Assembly (NCBI GenBank): GCA_036703985.1
Contig: DATNQN010000019.1
Coordinates: 1 to 39,712, forward strand
Origin: Leptolyngbyaceae cyanobacterium
Lineage (GTDB): Bacteria > Cyanobacteriota > Cyanobacteriia > Cyanobacteriales > Aerosakkonemataceae
Length of the DNA: 39,712 nucleotides
Direction: 5' to 3'
In this document: positions 7,169-15,733 of the stretch, piece by piece
Position numbering within the stretch: position 1 is the first letter of the stretch
Layout: each line of letters opens with the position of its first letter
The notes under the pieces: model-generated
The model's input: only the letters and a program-made list of their open reading frames with translations
The model's database searches: none
Told to the model about the DNA's origin: nothing
Made by a program: the position numbers and the translations under genes

Positions 7169-8782
7169 TTAACTCGAAGCTGTTAAAGCTGTTTCGGCTT
7201 GGAAATGTAAAAGTAAGCCATATTCCAAACCTTCTACTACTGCTTGATAGGAAGCTTCTAAGATATTTGTGGATACTCCTACGGTTGTCCAGCGTTGTAG
7301 ACCACTGCCTGATTCTACCAACACGCGAGTTTTGGCGGCTGTTCCTGTGTGTCCATCCAGAATTCTGACTTTGTAATCTGTCAACTCAAAATCGGCAATT
7401 TGGGGGTAAAAGTTGACTAAGGCTTTACGCAGTGCGGCATCTAAGGCTGCGACTGGGCCATTACCTTCGGCTGCTTCCAAAATATTCTTCCCGTTCACAG
7501 CTACCTTAATGGTGGCTAGAGAGTTAGTGGTTTCTTTCCCTTCGACTAAATCACAGTGTACTTGAAAGCCTTGGACTTCAAAAAACTGTTGACGTTTACC
7601 CAAAGCCTGATACATTAACAGGGTAAAACTAGCTTCTGCGGCTTCAAACTGATAACCAGCATTTTCTAATTCTTTCAGTTTTTGCAGAATTAATTTGGTT
7701 TGGGGGTGTTCTTTTTCTAATTCCAAACCTACAGAACGAGCTTTAGCTAAGACATTACTCATTCCCGACTGTTCAGAAATGACGATGCGGCGACGGTTTC
7801 CGACTTGTTCGGGCTGGATATGTTCATAAGTTAAGGGGTTACGTTCTACTGCTGATACATGAATGCCACCCTTATGAGCAAAAGCAGAACGACCTACAAA
7901 GGGTGCATGTTCATCTGGAGAAAGGTTAACTACTTCACTGACAAAGCGGCTGGTTTCTGTGAGTTGACTAAGCTGGTGTTCAGCTATACAGCTATAACCG
8001 AGTTTGAGTTGTAAATTGGGAATCAGAGAACACAGGTTAGCATTACCACAGCGCTCGCCATAGCCGTTAATTGTCCCTTGTATCATGGTAGCTCCTGCCG
8101 TTACCGCCGCTAGAGCATTGGCCACTGCTAAATCACAATCGTTGTGCGTGTGGATACCGATTTGGGGGCTGGAAAATTGGCTATTAACATCTTGAACGAT
8201 CGCTACTATTTCCTGGGGTAAAGTCCCGCCGTTGGTATCACACAACACTAACCATTCTGCCCCGGCAGTTAAGGCAGTATCTAATGTCTGCAATGCGTAT
8301 TCTGGATTTTGTTTGTAGCCATCAAACCAATGCTCTGCATCATAGATTACTCGCCGCCCTTGAGCGCGAAGATATTCAATGGTATCGCGGATCATGGCAA
8401 GATTTTCTTCTAAACTGGTCTTGAGTCCTTCTGTGACGTGTAAATCCCAAGATTTGCCAAAAATTGTCACCCAGCGAGTACCTGCGGCCAGAATTGCTTG
8501 CAACATTGGTTCATCAGCCGCGATCGCCCCTGGTCGGCGAGTTGAACAAAAAGTAACAATTTCTGCCTGTTTGAGCGGATTTTCTTGGAGTTGCCAGAAA
8601 AATTGTACATCTTTAGGATTAGCACCAGGCCAACCGCCTTCAATGAAGGGAATCCCTAGTTGATCCAGTCTATAAGCAATGCGTAATTTATCTTCTATGG
8701 ACAATGACATACCTTCTCTTTGTGTACCATCCCGAAGAGTGGTGTCATAGAGCCAAATGTGGGGTGAGGGATTTGTGGTCAT
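7169..8782 (-). CDS. cimA: (R)-citramalate synthase
   Basis: Condenses pyruvate with acetyl-CoA to citramalate, the first step of a threonine-independent isoleucine pathway; cytosolic. The 537-residue length fits the long CimA class. The N-terminal TIM barrel carries LYDTTLRDGTQREG (catalytic R17 and metal ligand D18) and the metal-binding HTHNDCDLA. NGYGERCGNANL and the helical linker follow, and a C-terminal LeuA-type regulatory domain (about 400-520, EAAEGNGPVAALDAALRKAL) suggests feedback control, presumably by isoleucine. The TLRDGTQREGMSLS context and FIEGGWPGANPKD separate it from 2-isopropylmalate synthase LeuA. It is divergent from the [2Fe-2S] gene with a 76-base gap that must hold both promoters. 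Confidence 0.9.
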   Translation of the reverse strand: MTTNPSPHIWLYDTTLRDGTQREGMSLSIEDKLRIAYRLDQLGIPFIEGGWPGANPKDVQFFWQLQENPLKQAEIVTFCSTRRPGAIAADEPMLQAILAAGTRWVTIFGKSWDLHVTEGLKTSLEENLAMIRDTIEYLRAQGRRVIYDAEHWFDGYKQNPEYALQTLDTALTAGAEWLVLCDTNGGTLPQEIVAIVQDVNSQFSSPQIGIHTHNDCDLAVANALAAVTAGATMIQGTINGYGERCGNANLCSLIPNLQLKLGYSCIAEHQLSQLTETSRFVSEVVNLSPDEHAPFVGRSAFAHKGGIHVSAVERNPLTYEHIQPEQVGNRRRIVISEQSGMSNVLAKARSVGLELEKEHPQTKLILQKLKELENAGYQFEAAEASFTLLMYQALGKRQQFFEVQGFQVHCDLVEGKETTNSLATIKVAVNGKNILEAAEGNGPVAALDAALRKALVNFYPQIADFELTDYKVRILDGHTGTAAKTRVLVESGSGLQRWTTVGVSTNILEASYQAVVEGLEYGLLLHFQAETALTASS

Positions 8783-8858
8783 ATGACTGAGACCTAAGAT
8801 ACAACTATGGAGGTGCTGTGCGAATATACAACCAGAAGCCAGTTTGATTCAGTGAAAT

Positions 8859-9197
8859 ATGCCCAAGGTACTAGCTCAAGGTAAAACAATCGAGTGCAAA
8901 AACCAAGCTAATTTACGTAAATTATTAATAAAAAATGGGGTCAACCCCCACAATGGAGGTGCTGAGGTGATCAATTGTCGTGGAATTGGCACTTGTGGCA
9001 CTTGTGCAGTTAAGGTAGAGGGCGAAGTTTCCGCAGCAAATTGGCGCGACAAAACTCGGCTTTCTCTTCCTCCCCATTCTCCTGAAGCTGACTTGCGTTT
9101 AGCTTGTCAAACTAGGGTTTTAGGGGATGTAAGAGTAACTAAGTTTAATGGATTTTGGGGTCAAGGTTCTCAAGTAGTTTGGTCACCAGAAGGTTAA
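8859..9197 (+). CDS. [2Fe-2S] ferredoxin-type protein
   Basis: A 112-residue protein with a plant/adrenodoxin-type [2Fe-2S] fold. The ligands are C40, C46, C49 and C83 (NCRGIGTCGTCAV and LACQTRV), the C-x5-C-x2-C...C spacing of this group. Soluble, no signal peptide. It probably transfers electrons to an unidentified partner. It lies 16 bases ahead of the small membrane protein gene on the same strand, so the two are likely co-transcribed. Confidence 0.85.
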   Translation: MPKVLAQGKTIECKNQANLRKLLIKNGVNPHNGGAEVINCRGIGTCGTCAVKVEGEVSAANWRDKTRLSLPPHSPEADLRLACQTRVLGDVRVTKFNGFWGQGSQVVWSPEG

Positions 9198-9213
9198 AAA
9201 GGAGAGTAACAAG

Positions 9214-9624
9214 ATGGGTAGATGGACACCCCTAATTTTAATGGCCGGAGGCGTGGCGATTTTGCTGGGTACGTTACTTGGGATTAATTTTCCCATGGGC
9301 GGACAGCAAAACGCAAATCTTCCCTCTAGTCGTAAATCGAGCGTGCTGCCAGCCAATATTAATGTCAATAGTACCGCTAGTCGCAAAGAGCCAGAAACCA
9401 CTTCCACTAATAATGAGCCGGAAACTAGCGCTGGCAATGAGACAACAGAGGAAACTCCCAGACGTGTGGCTCAAAGTAACTCCACGACTGAATCGCCTAG
9501 CACTGAGAGTACACCCAGTTCTACCACTGAGGAAAGCGCAACCACAGAATCTCCCTCTTCATCTACAGATAGCGGTTCAACTGATACCAGTCAGGACAAG
9601 CAACCGATTCGCGCTTTGTGGTAG
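9214..9624 (+). CDS. Membrane-anchored Ser/Thr-rich protein
   Basis: A 136-residue protein with one N-terminal hydrophobic segment (about 6-26, LILMAGGVAILLGTLLGINF). A long Ser, Thr, Glu and Pro-rich tail follows, likely disordered. A good ribosome-binding site (AAGGAG) precedes the ATG by ten bases. The 16-base gap to the [2Fe-2S] gene suggests one operon. I recognise no family. The tail probably sits on the outer or lumenal face, but topology is a guess. Confidence 0.7.
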   Translation: MGRWTPLILMAGGVAILLGTLLGINFPMGGQQNANLPSSRKSSVLPANINVNSTASRKEPETTSTNNEPETSAGNETTEETPRRVAQSNSTTESPSTESTPSSTTEESATTESPSSSTDSGSTDTSQDKQPIRALW

Positions 9625-9632
9625 TTGTGGGG

Positions 9633-9681
9633 GGCAGGAGGCAGGAGGCAGGAGGCAGGAGGCAGGAGGCAGGAGGCAGGA
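9633..9681. repeat. GGCAGGA heptamer, seven copies
   Basis: Seven perfect tandem GGCAGGA units directly after the stop of the Ser/Thr-rich protein gene. It is the same unit as in the cruA insertion (5944-5978) on the opposite strand. Confidence 0.95.
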
Positions 9682-9699
9682 GTATATATAATTTTCTCA

Positions 9700-9736
9700 C
9701 CATCTCCCCATCTCCCCACCTCCCCATCTCCCCACC
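9700..9736. repeat. CCCATCT / CCCCACC heptamer tract
   Basis: A pyrimidine-rich tract of heptamer-spaced units (CATCTCC and CACCTCC variants). Similar GATGGGG heptamers occur on the other strand at about 10410-10436, so the thioredoxin-like gene is flanked on both sides by inverted arrays of this class. Confidence 0.7.
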
Positions 9737-9800
9737 CCCTCAAACGCAGTACTCTAGTTGAGGGCAGCAGTTTTTTTGCCCGTAAAACTGGGTTGATTTG

Positions 9801-10400
9801 ATGTCACAGGTTGTAAAAATCACAATGACCACTTTTCTCAATTCCTGGCGGCGGATATTCGTCGGCTGCTGTTTGACACTGATAACAGGATTATTTTGTC
9901 TGTTAATGATGGCGACACCACCAGCTTTGGCAGGTATCAACGATGATTATTTCGATGGTAATATCTTCGTCCTCTATGGTGGCAACGGTTCCCTAGTGCC
10001 TCCCAAAGTAACCTTAGCAGAATCTTTGAAGCGAGATAAGCCAACCCTTTTGGTGTATTACCTGGATGACAGCAAAGACTGCAAGCAATATGCCACTGTG
10101 GTTTCTCGACTGCAAGCATTTTATGGCAGAGCGGCAGATTTTATCCCGGTTAGCGTAGATACTATCCCAGCTAAGTCAAGCTATCAACCTACGGAAGCGG
10201 GCTACTACTACAAAGGTTTTGTACCCCAAGTGGTGGTGTTAGATAAAGCAGGTAAAGAAGTTCTCAATGACTACGGACAAGTTCCTTTTGAACGAGTAGA
10301 TGATGTTCTCCGCGAAATTTTTAACTTGCAGCCTCGTGAGGAGGCTCCCGCGCTGAAAACGCGCATAGTTAATGAGTTTAATACCGAACTCTCCCAGTAA
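9801..10400 (+). CDS. Exported or lumenal thioredoxin-like protein
   Basis: About 199 residues from the ATG at 9801, or 191 from 9825. The N-terminal stretch (GCCLTLITGLFCLLMMATPPALA) is a signal peptide or anchor ending at Ala-x-Ala, so the mature part faces the thylakoid lumen or periplasm. The mature domain has a thioredoxin-like pattern (PTLLVYYLDDSKDCKQYA, then YYYKGFVPQVVVLDKAGKEV with a cis-Pro-like PQ). Only one Cys (DDSKDC) sits at the active-site position, so a classical CxxC disulfide role is unlikely. It resembles the cyanobacterial family annotated as a thylakoid photosystem I accumulation factor; that link is from memory and tentative. Confidence 0.75.
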   Translation: MSQVVKITMTTFLNSWRRIFVGCCLTLITGLFCLLMMATPPALAGINDDYFDGNIFVLYGGNGSLVPPKVTLAESLKRDKPTLLVYYLDDSKDCKQYATVVSRLQAFYGRAADFIPVSVDTIPAKSSYQPTEAGYYYKGFVPQVVVLDKAGKEVLNDYGQVPFERVDDVLREIFNLQPREEAPALKTRIVNEFNTELSQ

Positions 10401-10566
10401 GTTAGAGGCAGATGGGGGGATGGGGAGATGGGGAGAAAATTTTTGACTTCATCCTTGATACTTCATCCTTTCCCCTTGCCCTTTTATATGAGGGTGCGAT
10501 CGCATTTCGTGCCAAAACAAAAATCCAAAACTATCCTAGAGAATAATTACTCTATAGCTCCTTTTG

Positions 10567-11187
10567 ATGGTGTTCTCGATGACAAAGACCTACACCACCC
10601 AGGAACTAATCGAAATTTTGGCTCAAGAACGGCAAGCTTGCCTGACGGGTCAACGCCTTAACTTGACTGAAAAAGCTTCTGGTCACCCCATAATTGATAA
10701 ATTTGTCAAAAGCGAGGGTGTGCAGAAATTCACTGCTTATCAAGACTTTAAAGCCACCATCCACAGCTACCAACGGGAACATGGGGTATCTGGGGTGATC
10801 TGGCGGCAAATTACCCTCAAAGGCAAGATTTTGAGCGTACCAGAAGTACACCCCCAACTGATAGCTCTACCTAGCGATATAGATATCTTGAAAGCTGCGA
10901 TGCCTGCCATACTGAAATTTTGGCAGGAAGTAACCGTTGAGATGGATTTGTATCTAAGCGTCAACAATGGCAAAGACTATCGACCAATTAATGATACTTA
11001 TGTGCACAGAATTTGCGATCGCACTGAATGGGCTGGTCTGTGCAAATTTGAAAAATCTGACTTCCTCGAACTCATCTTACAACTAGGCTGGGGACAACCA
11101 GAAGAAGCCGTTTACAAACGAGGCTGGCCAACTTCTGGCAGCGAGTACATTCATGCCGTCAAGCCCGGTAAGCGCCCCATCTGTTAG
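10567..11187 (+). CDS. Conserved-looking protein of unknown function (206 residues)
   Basis: A soluble protein of about 206 residues with no signal peptide or membrane segment. Conspicuous patches are WRQITLKGKILSVPEVHPQL, CDRTEWAGLCKFEKSDFLE and a C-terminal GWPTSGSEYIHAVKPGKRP. I recognise no domain. The start is uncertain: ATG at 10567 or at 10579, neither with a clear ribosome-binding site. Composition is ordinary for the region, and a HIP1-like GCGATCGC occurs just upstream. Likely a real cyanobacterial gene; function unknown. Confidence 0.7.
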   Translation: MVFSMTKTYTTQELIEILAQERQACLTGQRLNLTEKASGHPIIDKFVKSEGVQKFTAYQDFKATIHSYQREHGVSGVIWRQITLKGKILSVPEVHPQLIALPSDIDILKAAMPAILKFWQEVTVEMDLYLSVNNGKDYRPINDTYVHRICDRTEWAGLCKFEKSDFLELILQLGWGQPEEAVYKRGWPTSGSEYIHAVKPGKRPIC

Positions 11188-11575
11188 CTACGGGCTAGGG
11201 AAAGAGGGGTTGGCGATTTTTATTCCGTTATGAATACGTGCAATTTAAAGGCTTGTTAGCTTGACCTATTTCCTCTGAGGAAAGGAGTAAATTGCATAGT
11301 CCTTGATTTATTTCGATTGGTTGAGTTATTAATTCTTGAATATAGATAATCTAAAATTAAATGCAGATAATCAAAATAATTACTGCTCGACTCGTGAGGA
11401 GTAGGATTGCGATCGCTAATTATTTCTATTGATTATTAGTTGATTAGCTTTTAACAAAAAAGTCGAGCAAATAACAAGATTTACTGATTTCGAGTCCCTT
11501 TGTTAAATATCAATACATTACATTGCCGGACGCGATATTAAATTTTGTCAATCGTTCGTCAGAGAAATCAAAACA
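11188..11575. other. Non-coding region with a spaced inverted repeat
   Basis: No gene is seen in these roughly 390 bases. There is a small hairpin (TTTCC...GGAAA, about 11269-11283) and a spaced inverted repeat: TGCTCGACT at 11384-11392 and its exact complement AGTCGAGCA at 11461-11469, enclosing an AT-rich stretch with a HIP1 site. It probably carries the promoter of the exported protein at 11576 and perhaps a structured leader. Confidence 0.5.
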
Positions 11576-11962
11576 ATGAAAAATATTGTCAGAGTGCTAA
11601 CCATTTTAGGAATAGCCAGTTTAATCACTGGATTACCCTCGATTACTCATGCCCAAGAATCTCCCCCACGGAGAACATTACTAGATCTTGACGCAGCTAG
11701 TGATTTGGAAATCAATCAATTTAATCAAGGCAATTTTAGTCAAGAAAATAACAGCGATAATCAACTTCCGGTTTATTCTATCTATTCTCCAGTTCACGGT
11801 GCTCCTGCCCATAGAATTAACAATTTGCCGTCAGGAGTAGGAGGGCCAGATATTGGCAATTTACCGGAGATTTATTTGATAAATTTAGGATATCCTCCTA
11901 ATCAATATCCTTTTTACCAACAAGGGGATCAAATGATTCAAGTGCAGTTATTTGGGTTTTAA
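11576..11962 (+). CDS. Small exported protein of unknown function
   Basis: A 128-residue protein with a clear signal peptide (MKNIVRVLTILGIASLITGL...THA, cleavage after Ala about 26). The mature part is rich in Asn, Pro and Tyr (LGYPPNQYPFYQQGDQ) without Cys or a known domain. It is probably periplasmic or secreted. Function unknown. The long leader upstream suggests regulated expression, but nothing specific is shown. Confidence 0.7.
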   Translation: MKNIVRVLTILGIASLITGLPSITHAQESPPRRTLLDLDAASDLEINQFNQGNFSQENNSDNQLPVYSIYSPVHGAPAHRINNLPSGVGGPDIGNLPEIYLINLGYPPNQYPFYQQGDQMIQVQLFGF

Positions 11963-12013
11963 AGAGAAGTCAGGATTCAGAATACAACAGATTCCTGCTA
12001 CCTGAAGTATAAG

Positions 12014-12050
12014 ATAGAAACCCGGTTTCTCGAAGAAACCGGGTTTCTAT
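12014..12050. repeat. Perfect 17-bp palindromic repeat, copy 1
   Basis: Arms ATAGAAACCCGGTTTCT and its exact complement enclose a three-base loop CGA. A shorter copy with the same core and a TCA loop is at 13056-13088. This is a dispersed cyanobacterial palindrome. It sits in the convergent gap between the exported protein and cytochrome b561, so it could also stop transcription from either side, but a T-tract is missing. Confidence 0.8.
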
Positions 12051-12092
12051 AGCAATTCTAAATGAATTGCGAACAACTAGACCCCTCCCAAC

Positions 12093-12115
12093 CCTCCCCT
12101 TGGTAAGGGGAGGGC
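12093..12115. repeat. CCCTCCCCTT hairpin repeat
   Basis: CCCTCCCCTT, a GGT loop and AAGGGGAGGG form a perfect ten-base-pair hairpin. It is a familiar dispersed GC-rich palindrome of cyanobacterial intergenic DNA. Confidence 0.75.
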
Positions 12116-12222
12116 TAGGGTGGGGTTGATTACTCAAATAGGATGGCTATATGTACCACATTAACTTGAAAAGCCTTGTATATAAGCTTTGCGAGAGTCC
12201 TGTTCTAAAGTTCCAAATTTTT

Positions 12223-12813
12223 CTACACTGCTTTAGATGACCGAGTTCGCATTACGGCTTTAGAAAAACGTCGCCATTGCGATCGCACGTATTTTTTCTG
12301 GTCTATCATGTGAACGATAACTGTTGCCAAAAATGTGTAAGACAGCCAAAAATGCAAGCTTCTACCCAATGCACCCATTGCTTCATTAGCTGGAAACAGG
12401 CGGGGTAAAATTATACCCGTGCCAAATATAACCACATCTTTGTCATAGGAGTTAGAAAAAAAATAGCCACTCAGGGGAACGATTAGCATGAACGAGTATA
12501 AGCCAGTATGAAAAGCAAAAGTACGGAACCATTCCATCGTGAATTTGGGAAAACGTCGCCTATATTTATGTTGGATAACGCGCAACAGTACGAAAATTCT
12601 CCCTAGCAATATACTCATTACTACTACTCCCAATGTTTTGTGGAAGTCGTAGAAATGACCGCGAAAAGCTACGTCTCTTGGCAGATCTGCCATGTAAAAG
12701 CCTGTCGCAAACAGTATTAAAAATACAGCAGCCATTAACCAGTGCAAAAACCATAAATGTTGTGAATCAGTCTTCTTTTTGCCTTTTTTTTGTTTAATTT
12801 GGGCAATAGTCAT
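12223..12813 (-). CDS. Cytochrome b561 / Ni-Fe hydrogenase b-subunit-like protein
   Basis: A 196-residue integral membrane protein with four hydrophobic helices (about 21-42, 58-80, 97-120, 150-170). Candidate heme ligands are H24 (FLHW), H58 (FYDFHKTLG), H102 (FAFHTGLY), H154 (SLHFWLSY) and H168 (IVHMI). This is the pattern of prokaryotic b561-type di-heme cytochromes that move electrons across or within the membrane, often from quinol. The Lys-rich N-terminus suggests a cytoplasmic start. It is a stand-alone gene with no dehydrogenase partner nearby, so the electron donor is unknown. Confidence 0.85.
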   Translation of the reverse strand: MTIAQIKQKKGKKKTDSQHLWFLHWLMAAVFLILFATGFYMADLPRDVAFRGHFYDFHKTLGVVVMSILLGRIFVLLRVIQHKYRRRFPKFTMEWFRTFAFHTGLYSFMLIVPLSGYFFSNSYDKDVVIFGTGIILPRLFPANEAMGALGRSLHFWLSYTFLATVIVHMIDQKKYVRSQWRRFSKAVMRTRSSKAV

Positions 12814-13124
12814 TGATTTATCCTTGTTTGCGTCAGGAACGAGTTTGTCGTGAGGACTTCAGTTCTGAAAAAAGTAAATAGGGGTTTTGCGATCGCGCAA
12901 ACCTCACCTACCATTACTCAGAGATAGGAAAGGACTAGAGACCCTACTACAAACTAAGGTAAGAAACAATTAAATTATTCTTTTTATTATGATTTTTTGT
13001 TCAAAAATAAATAAAGACTCGACTATAGCGGCTTTCAGTCTAATGAACGACCCCCATAAACCCGGTTTCTTCAAGAAACCGGGTTTATTTTTACCCGAAG
13101 TAGGAAAGGGTAAAATTTCCCCAT
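12814..13124. other. Non-coding gap between cytochrome b561 and egtD
   Basis: These roughly 310 bases hold no gene. I see a HIP1 site, fragments of the TGAGGACTTCAGT-type repeat (about 12850) with its partner CTACTACAAACTAAGG (about 12943), and the palindrome listed separately at 13056-13088. Confidence 0.55.
13056..13088. repeat. Palindromic repeat, copy 2
   Basis: Arms ATAAACCCGGTTTCT and AGAAACCGGGTTTAT with a TCA loop, a 15-bp perfect stem. It shares the core AAACCCGGTTTCT with the copy at 12014-12050. It lies just downstream of egtD. Confidence 0.8.
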
Positions 13125-14168
13125 TTACACTGGTGACAACTGACACAACATTAAACCGAACCACCGATTGGGGTCAGTCCAAACCTGAAGTGTCTTTAAA
13201 CCATGTGTTTGCAATTCTTGCTGGACGGTATTCAAATTAAATTTGCGAGAAATTTCCGTAAAAATCGTTTCATTTTCCGCAAATTCAACCGTTAAATTGA
13301 GTTTGCGTAGTTGGACGATTTGCGATCGCAAACTCCGCAAGTGCATCTCAATTTGACAAGCAGAAGTATTGTAAAACGCCCAATGCTCAAACTGCGACAG
13401 ATCGAAATTACCATCAAAACGCCAATTCAGATGGCGCAGCATATTCAGATTAAACGCTGCCGTTACACCTTCGCGATCGTTATATGCGGCATTTAACATC
13501 TGGATCGGCTTTTGCAAATCTATCCCCAACAAGAAATACTCGCCAGGATTAAGCGCATCGGTGACGTGAGTGAAAAAGCGATCGCATTCCTCACCATTCA
13601 AATTACCCAAAGTACTCCCCAAAAAACAAATCATCCGTCCCGGTAACCGAGACGGAGGTAATTGAGAAAGCGCCATTTCATAAGTACTCACCAAACCGCA
13701 CACCGCAAGAGTCGGATAATCCTTCAACAAATCTCGCGCACTGCTCTCCAAAATACCCGCACTCACGTCAATTGGCAGATAGCGCAAAGGAAAACCCGAA
13801 CTTTGATAAGCATCCAGCAAAATACGAGTTTTCGTAGAACTACCGCTACCCAACTCCACAATCTCGCAAGCACCAGTCAAACTAGCAATTTCACCCGCAC
13901 ACCCTTGCAAAATCTCCGTTTCCGTGCGTGTCAGGTAATATTCCGGTAACTCGCAGATTCGCTCAAACAATTGGGAACCACGGTCATCATAGAAATAGCG
14001 TGGTGGCAAAGTTTTGAGAGATTGACTCAAACCCCGTACCACATCTTTACCATCAACCTGCTTACTTTGAGCAAGCGCCGTGGGACTTAGTAGATGCTGT
14101 ATCTGCAAGCGTTTTTCAATCGTCGATAAGGAAGAAGCTTTTTCGCTTGCAGTCTGAAAAATCGTCAT
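13125..14168 (-). CDS. egtD: L-histidine N-alpha-methyltransferase (ergothioneine)
   Basis: Trimethylates histidine to hercynine using S-adenosylmethionine, the first step of ergothioneine synthesis. The 347-residue length is near the family norm. Family motifs occur in order: PPRYFYDDRGSQLFE, the SAM-binding ELGSGSSTKTR, YLPIDVS, CFLGSTLGN, LLGIDLQKP, YNDREGVTAAFNLN and IEMHL near the substrate pocket. The start is decided by GGAGG four bases before the ATG. It is on the same strand as egtB and egtC but separated from egtB by a CRISPR array, so it probably has its own promoter in 14169-14663. Confidence 0.93.
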   Translation of the reverse strand: MTIFQTASEKASSLSTIEKRLQIQHLLSPTALAQSKQVDGKDVVRGLSQSLKTLPPRYFYDDRGSQLFERICELPEYYLTRTETEILQGCAGEIASLTGACEIVELGSGSSTKTRILLDAYQSSGFPLRYLPIDVSAGILESSARDLLKDYPTLAVCGLVSTYEMALSQLPPSRLPGRMICFLGSTLGNLNGEECDRFFTHVTDALNPGEYFLLGIDLQKPIQMLNAAYNDREGVTAAFNLNMLRHLNWRFDGNFDLSQFEHWAFYNTSACQIEMHLRSLRSQIVQLRKLNLTVEFAENETIFTEISRKFNLNTVQQELQTHGLKTLQVWTDPNRWFGLMLCQLSPV

Positions 14169-14408
14169 TCAACCTCCATTCGTCTGAGAGAAATAGCGAT
14201 TTGGAATGCACCATGCAGCGCCGAGAGCAAACTTAACATGGCTTTAGGGACTCAGCTAGTGAAACACAAAGCAGTAACCAATAAAATCTCGCCTGCGTTA
14301 GATGTTTCTCACCCTTATCCGCTAAATTCGCATTTTCTCATTAAATGAGGGTTTTAAGTGTTCTTACGGAGTTGGGAATTAGCAATACTTTCTTTTGTCT
14401 CTGGTAGG

Positions 14409-14433
14409 TTGGGCTCTTGGAACGAAACCCAAC
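14409..14433. repeat. GTTGGGC...CCCAAC hairpin repeat
   Basis: GTTGGGC and an AACCCAAC-type complement surround TCTTGGAACGAA. This fits the common cyanobacterial 'GGTTGGGTTTCG' family of dispersed repeats. It lies in the upstream region of egtD. Confidence 0.5.
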
Positions 14434-14504
14434 ATATAAAGGTAGTTGTTAGATTTAGCGATCGCTCTCCCGGTTTGGTGGTGATAAAAAAAACTTATTT
14501 AACC

Positions 14505-14585
14505 GTAGGGTGGGTTAGGCACGGGCGATAATTTTAAGGCTTTCGATCGATAATTTACTTCCCGTGCCGTAACCCACCATCCTAC
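14505..14585. mobile_element. Small element with GTAGG...CCTAC inverted ends
   Basis: GTAGGGTGGGTTAGGCACGG on the left faces CCGTGCCGTAACCCACCATC and CTAC on the right. These are imperfect inverted repeats of about 22 bases enclosing some 35 AT-rich bases without an ORF. The layout is that of a MITE-like palindromic element of cyanobacterial genomes. It sits between egtD and the CRISPR array. Confidence 0.6.
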
Positions 14586-14663
14586 TCAACTGTAAAATAT
14601 CCGAACATTTTTCCCCATCAATCCGAAAGAGCCGTTTTTGTAATAATTGGAGGAATGATGTTT

Positions 14664-15733
14664 GTTTCAATCCCTGATAGGGATTAGTTTTAGTTGCAAC
14701 CGAAATGGCACGCTCGTAATCACGCGAGAGAAAGGCAAAGGTTTCAATCCCTGATAGGGATTAGTTTTAGTTGCAACTCTTCTAGGGCTTCGGCTAAATA
14801 AGCTTGCAAGTTGTTTCAATCCCTGATAGGGATTAGTTTTAGTTGCAACTTGGGGATGAATGTAAAATGTGATGATGTCTTTGTCAGGTTTCAATCCCTG
14901 ATAGGGATTAGTTTTAGTTGCAACACAGATGACGCTGTATTTGCTCCCCTTTTGAGTTCTGAGTGTTTCAATCCCTGATAGGGATTAGTTTTAGTTGCAA
15001 CATATTTCTTTACGCTCGTCATTCCTAACAAGAATTTGTTTCAATCCCTGATAGGGATTAGTTTTAGTTGCAACAAAAATGGCTTACATACAAAACGGTG
15101 GTTTTATATTCGTTTCAATCCCTGATAGGGATTAGTTTTAGTTGCAACTCTCATTAGCCAGCATCGCTCGGCCTCTAGTAAGCTCGGCTGTTTCAATCCC
15201 TGATAGGGATTAGTTTTAGTTGCAACTTTCTATGTGGAAGCGTGCTTTTGATGGTGGTTTTTGGTTTCAATCCCTGATAGGGATTAGTTTTAGTTGCAAC
15301 CCGTGCCAGTTCGATGACTATTTCGGCGGCTTTGATTAGTTTCAATCCCTGATAGGGATTAGTTTTAGTTGCAACGAGCTAATTTGTTGTAAGCAGCAAT
15401 GTCCATCATGTTTCAATCCCTGATAGGGATTAGTTTTAGTTGCAACGATAATGCCCGTGTTGCAGGGCTACAGAAGTAGTGTTTCAATCCCTGATAGGGA
15501 TTAGTTTTAGTTGCAACGATATTCCGATGAGATGCGAAAGGGAATGAAAAGTTTCAATCCCTGATAGGGATTAGTTTTAGTTGCAACTTTTCCATCTGAC
15601 TCAACTTCTCTTTTGTCTGCGTTTCAATCCCTGATAGGGATTAGTTTTAGTTGCAACTCAAAAGCATTACAAAAATCCATCCATCTCCAAGATTCAGTTT
15701 CAATCCCTGATAGGGATTAGTTTTAGTTGCAAC
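14664..15733 (-). CRISPR. CRISPR array: 15 repeats of 37 nt, 14 spacers
   Basis: Fifteen apparently identical 37-base repeats start GTTTCAATCCCTGATAGGG and end TTTTAGTTGCAAC on the plus strand. They begin at 14664, 14741, 14813, 14888, 14965, 15038, 15112, 15190, 15264, 15339, 15410, 15481, 15551, 15621 and 15697. The fourteen spacers are 33-41 bases and all different. The repeat holds the palindrome ATCCCTGATAGGGAT. Read on the minus strand it ends ATTGAAAC, the usual 3' end that becomes the 5' handle of crRNAs in many type I and III systems, so I call transcription leftward with the leader at the high-coordinate side. No cas gene lies in the window, so processing and interference must come from elsewhere. 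Subtype cannot be fixed from the repeat alone. Confidence 0.97.

Noticed and set aside
14667-14894. A 75-codon minus-strand ORF with repeating peptide
   Set aside because: It is a translation of CRISPR repeats and spacers; the repeated peptide reflects the array, not a protein.
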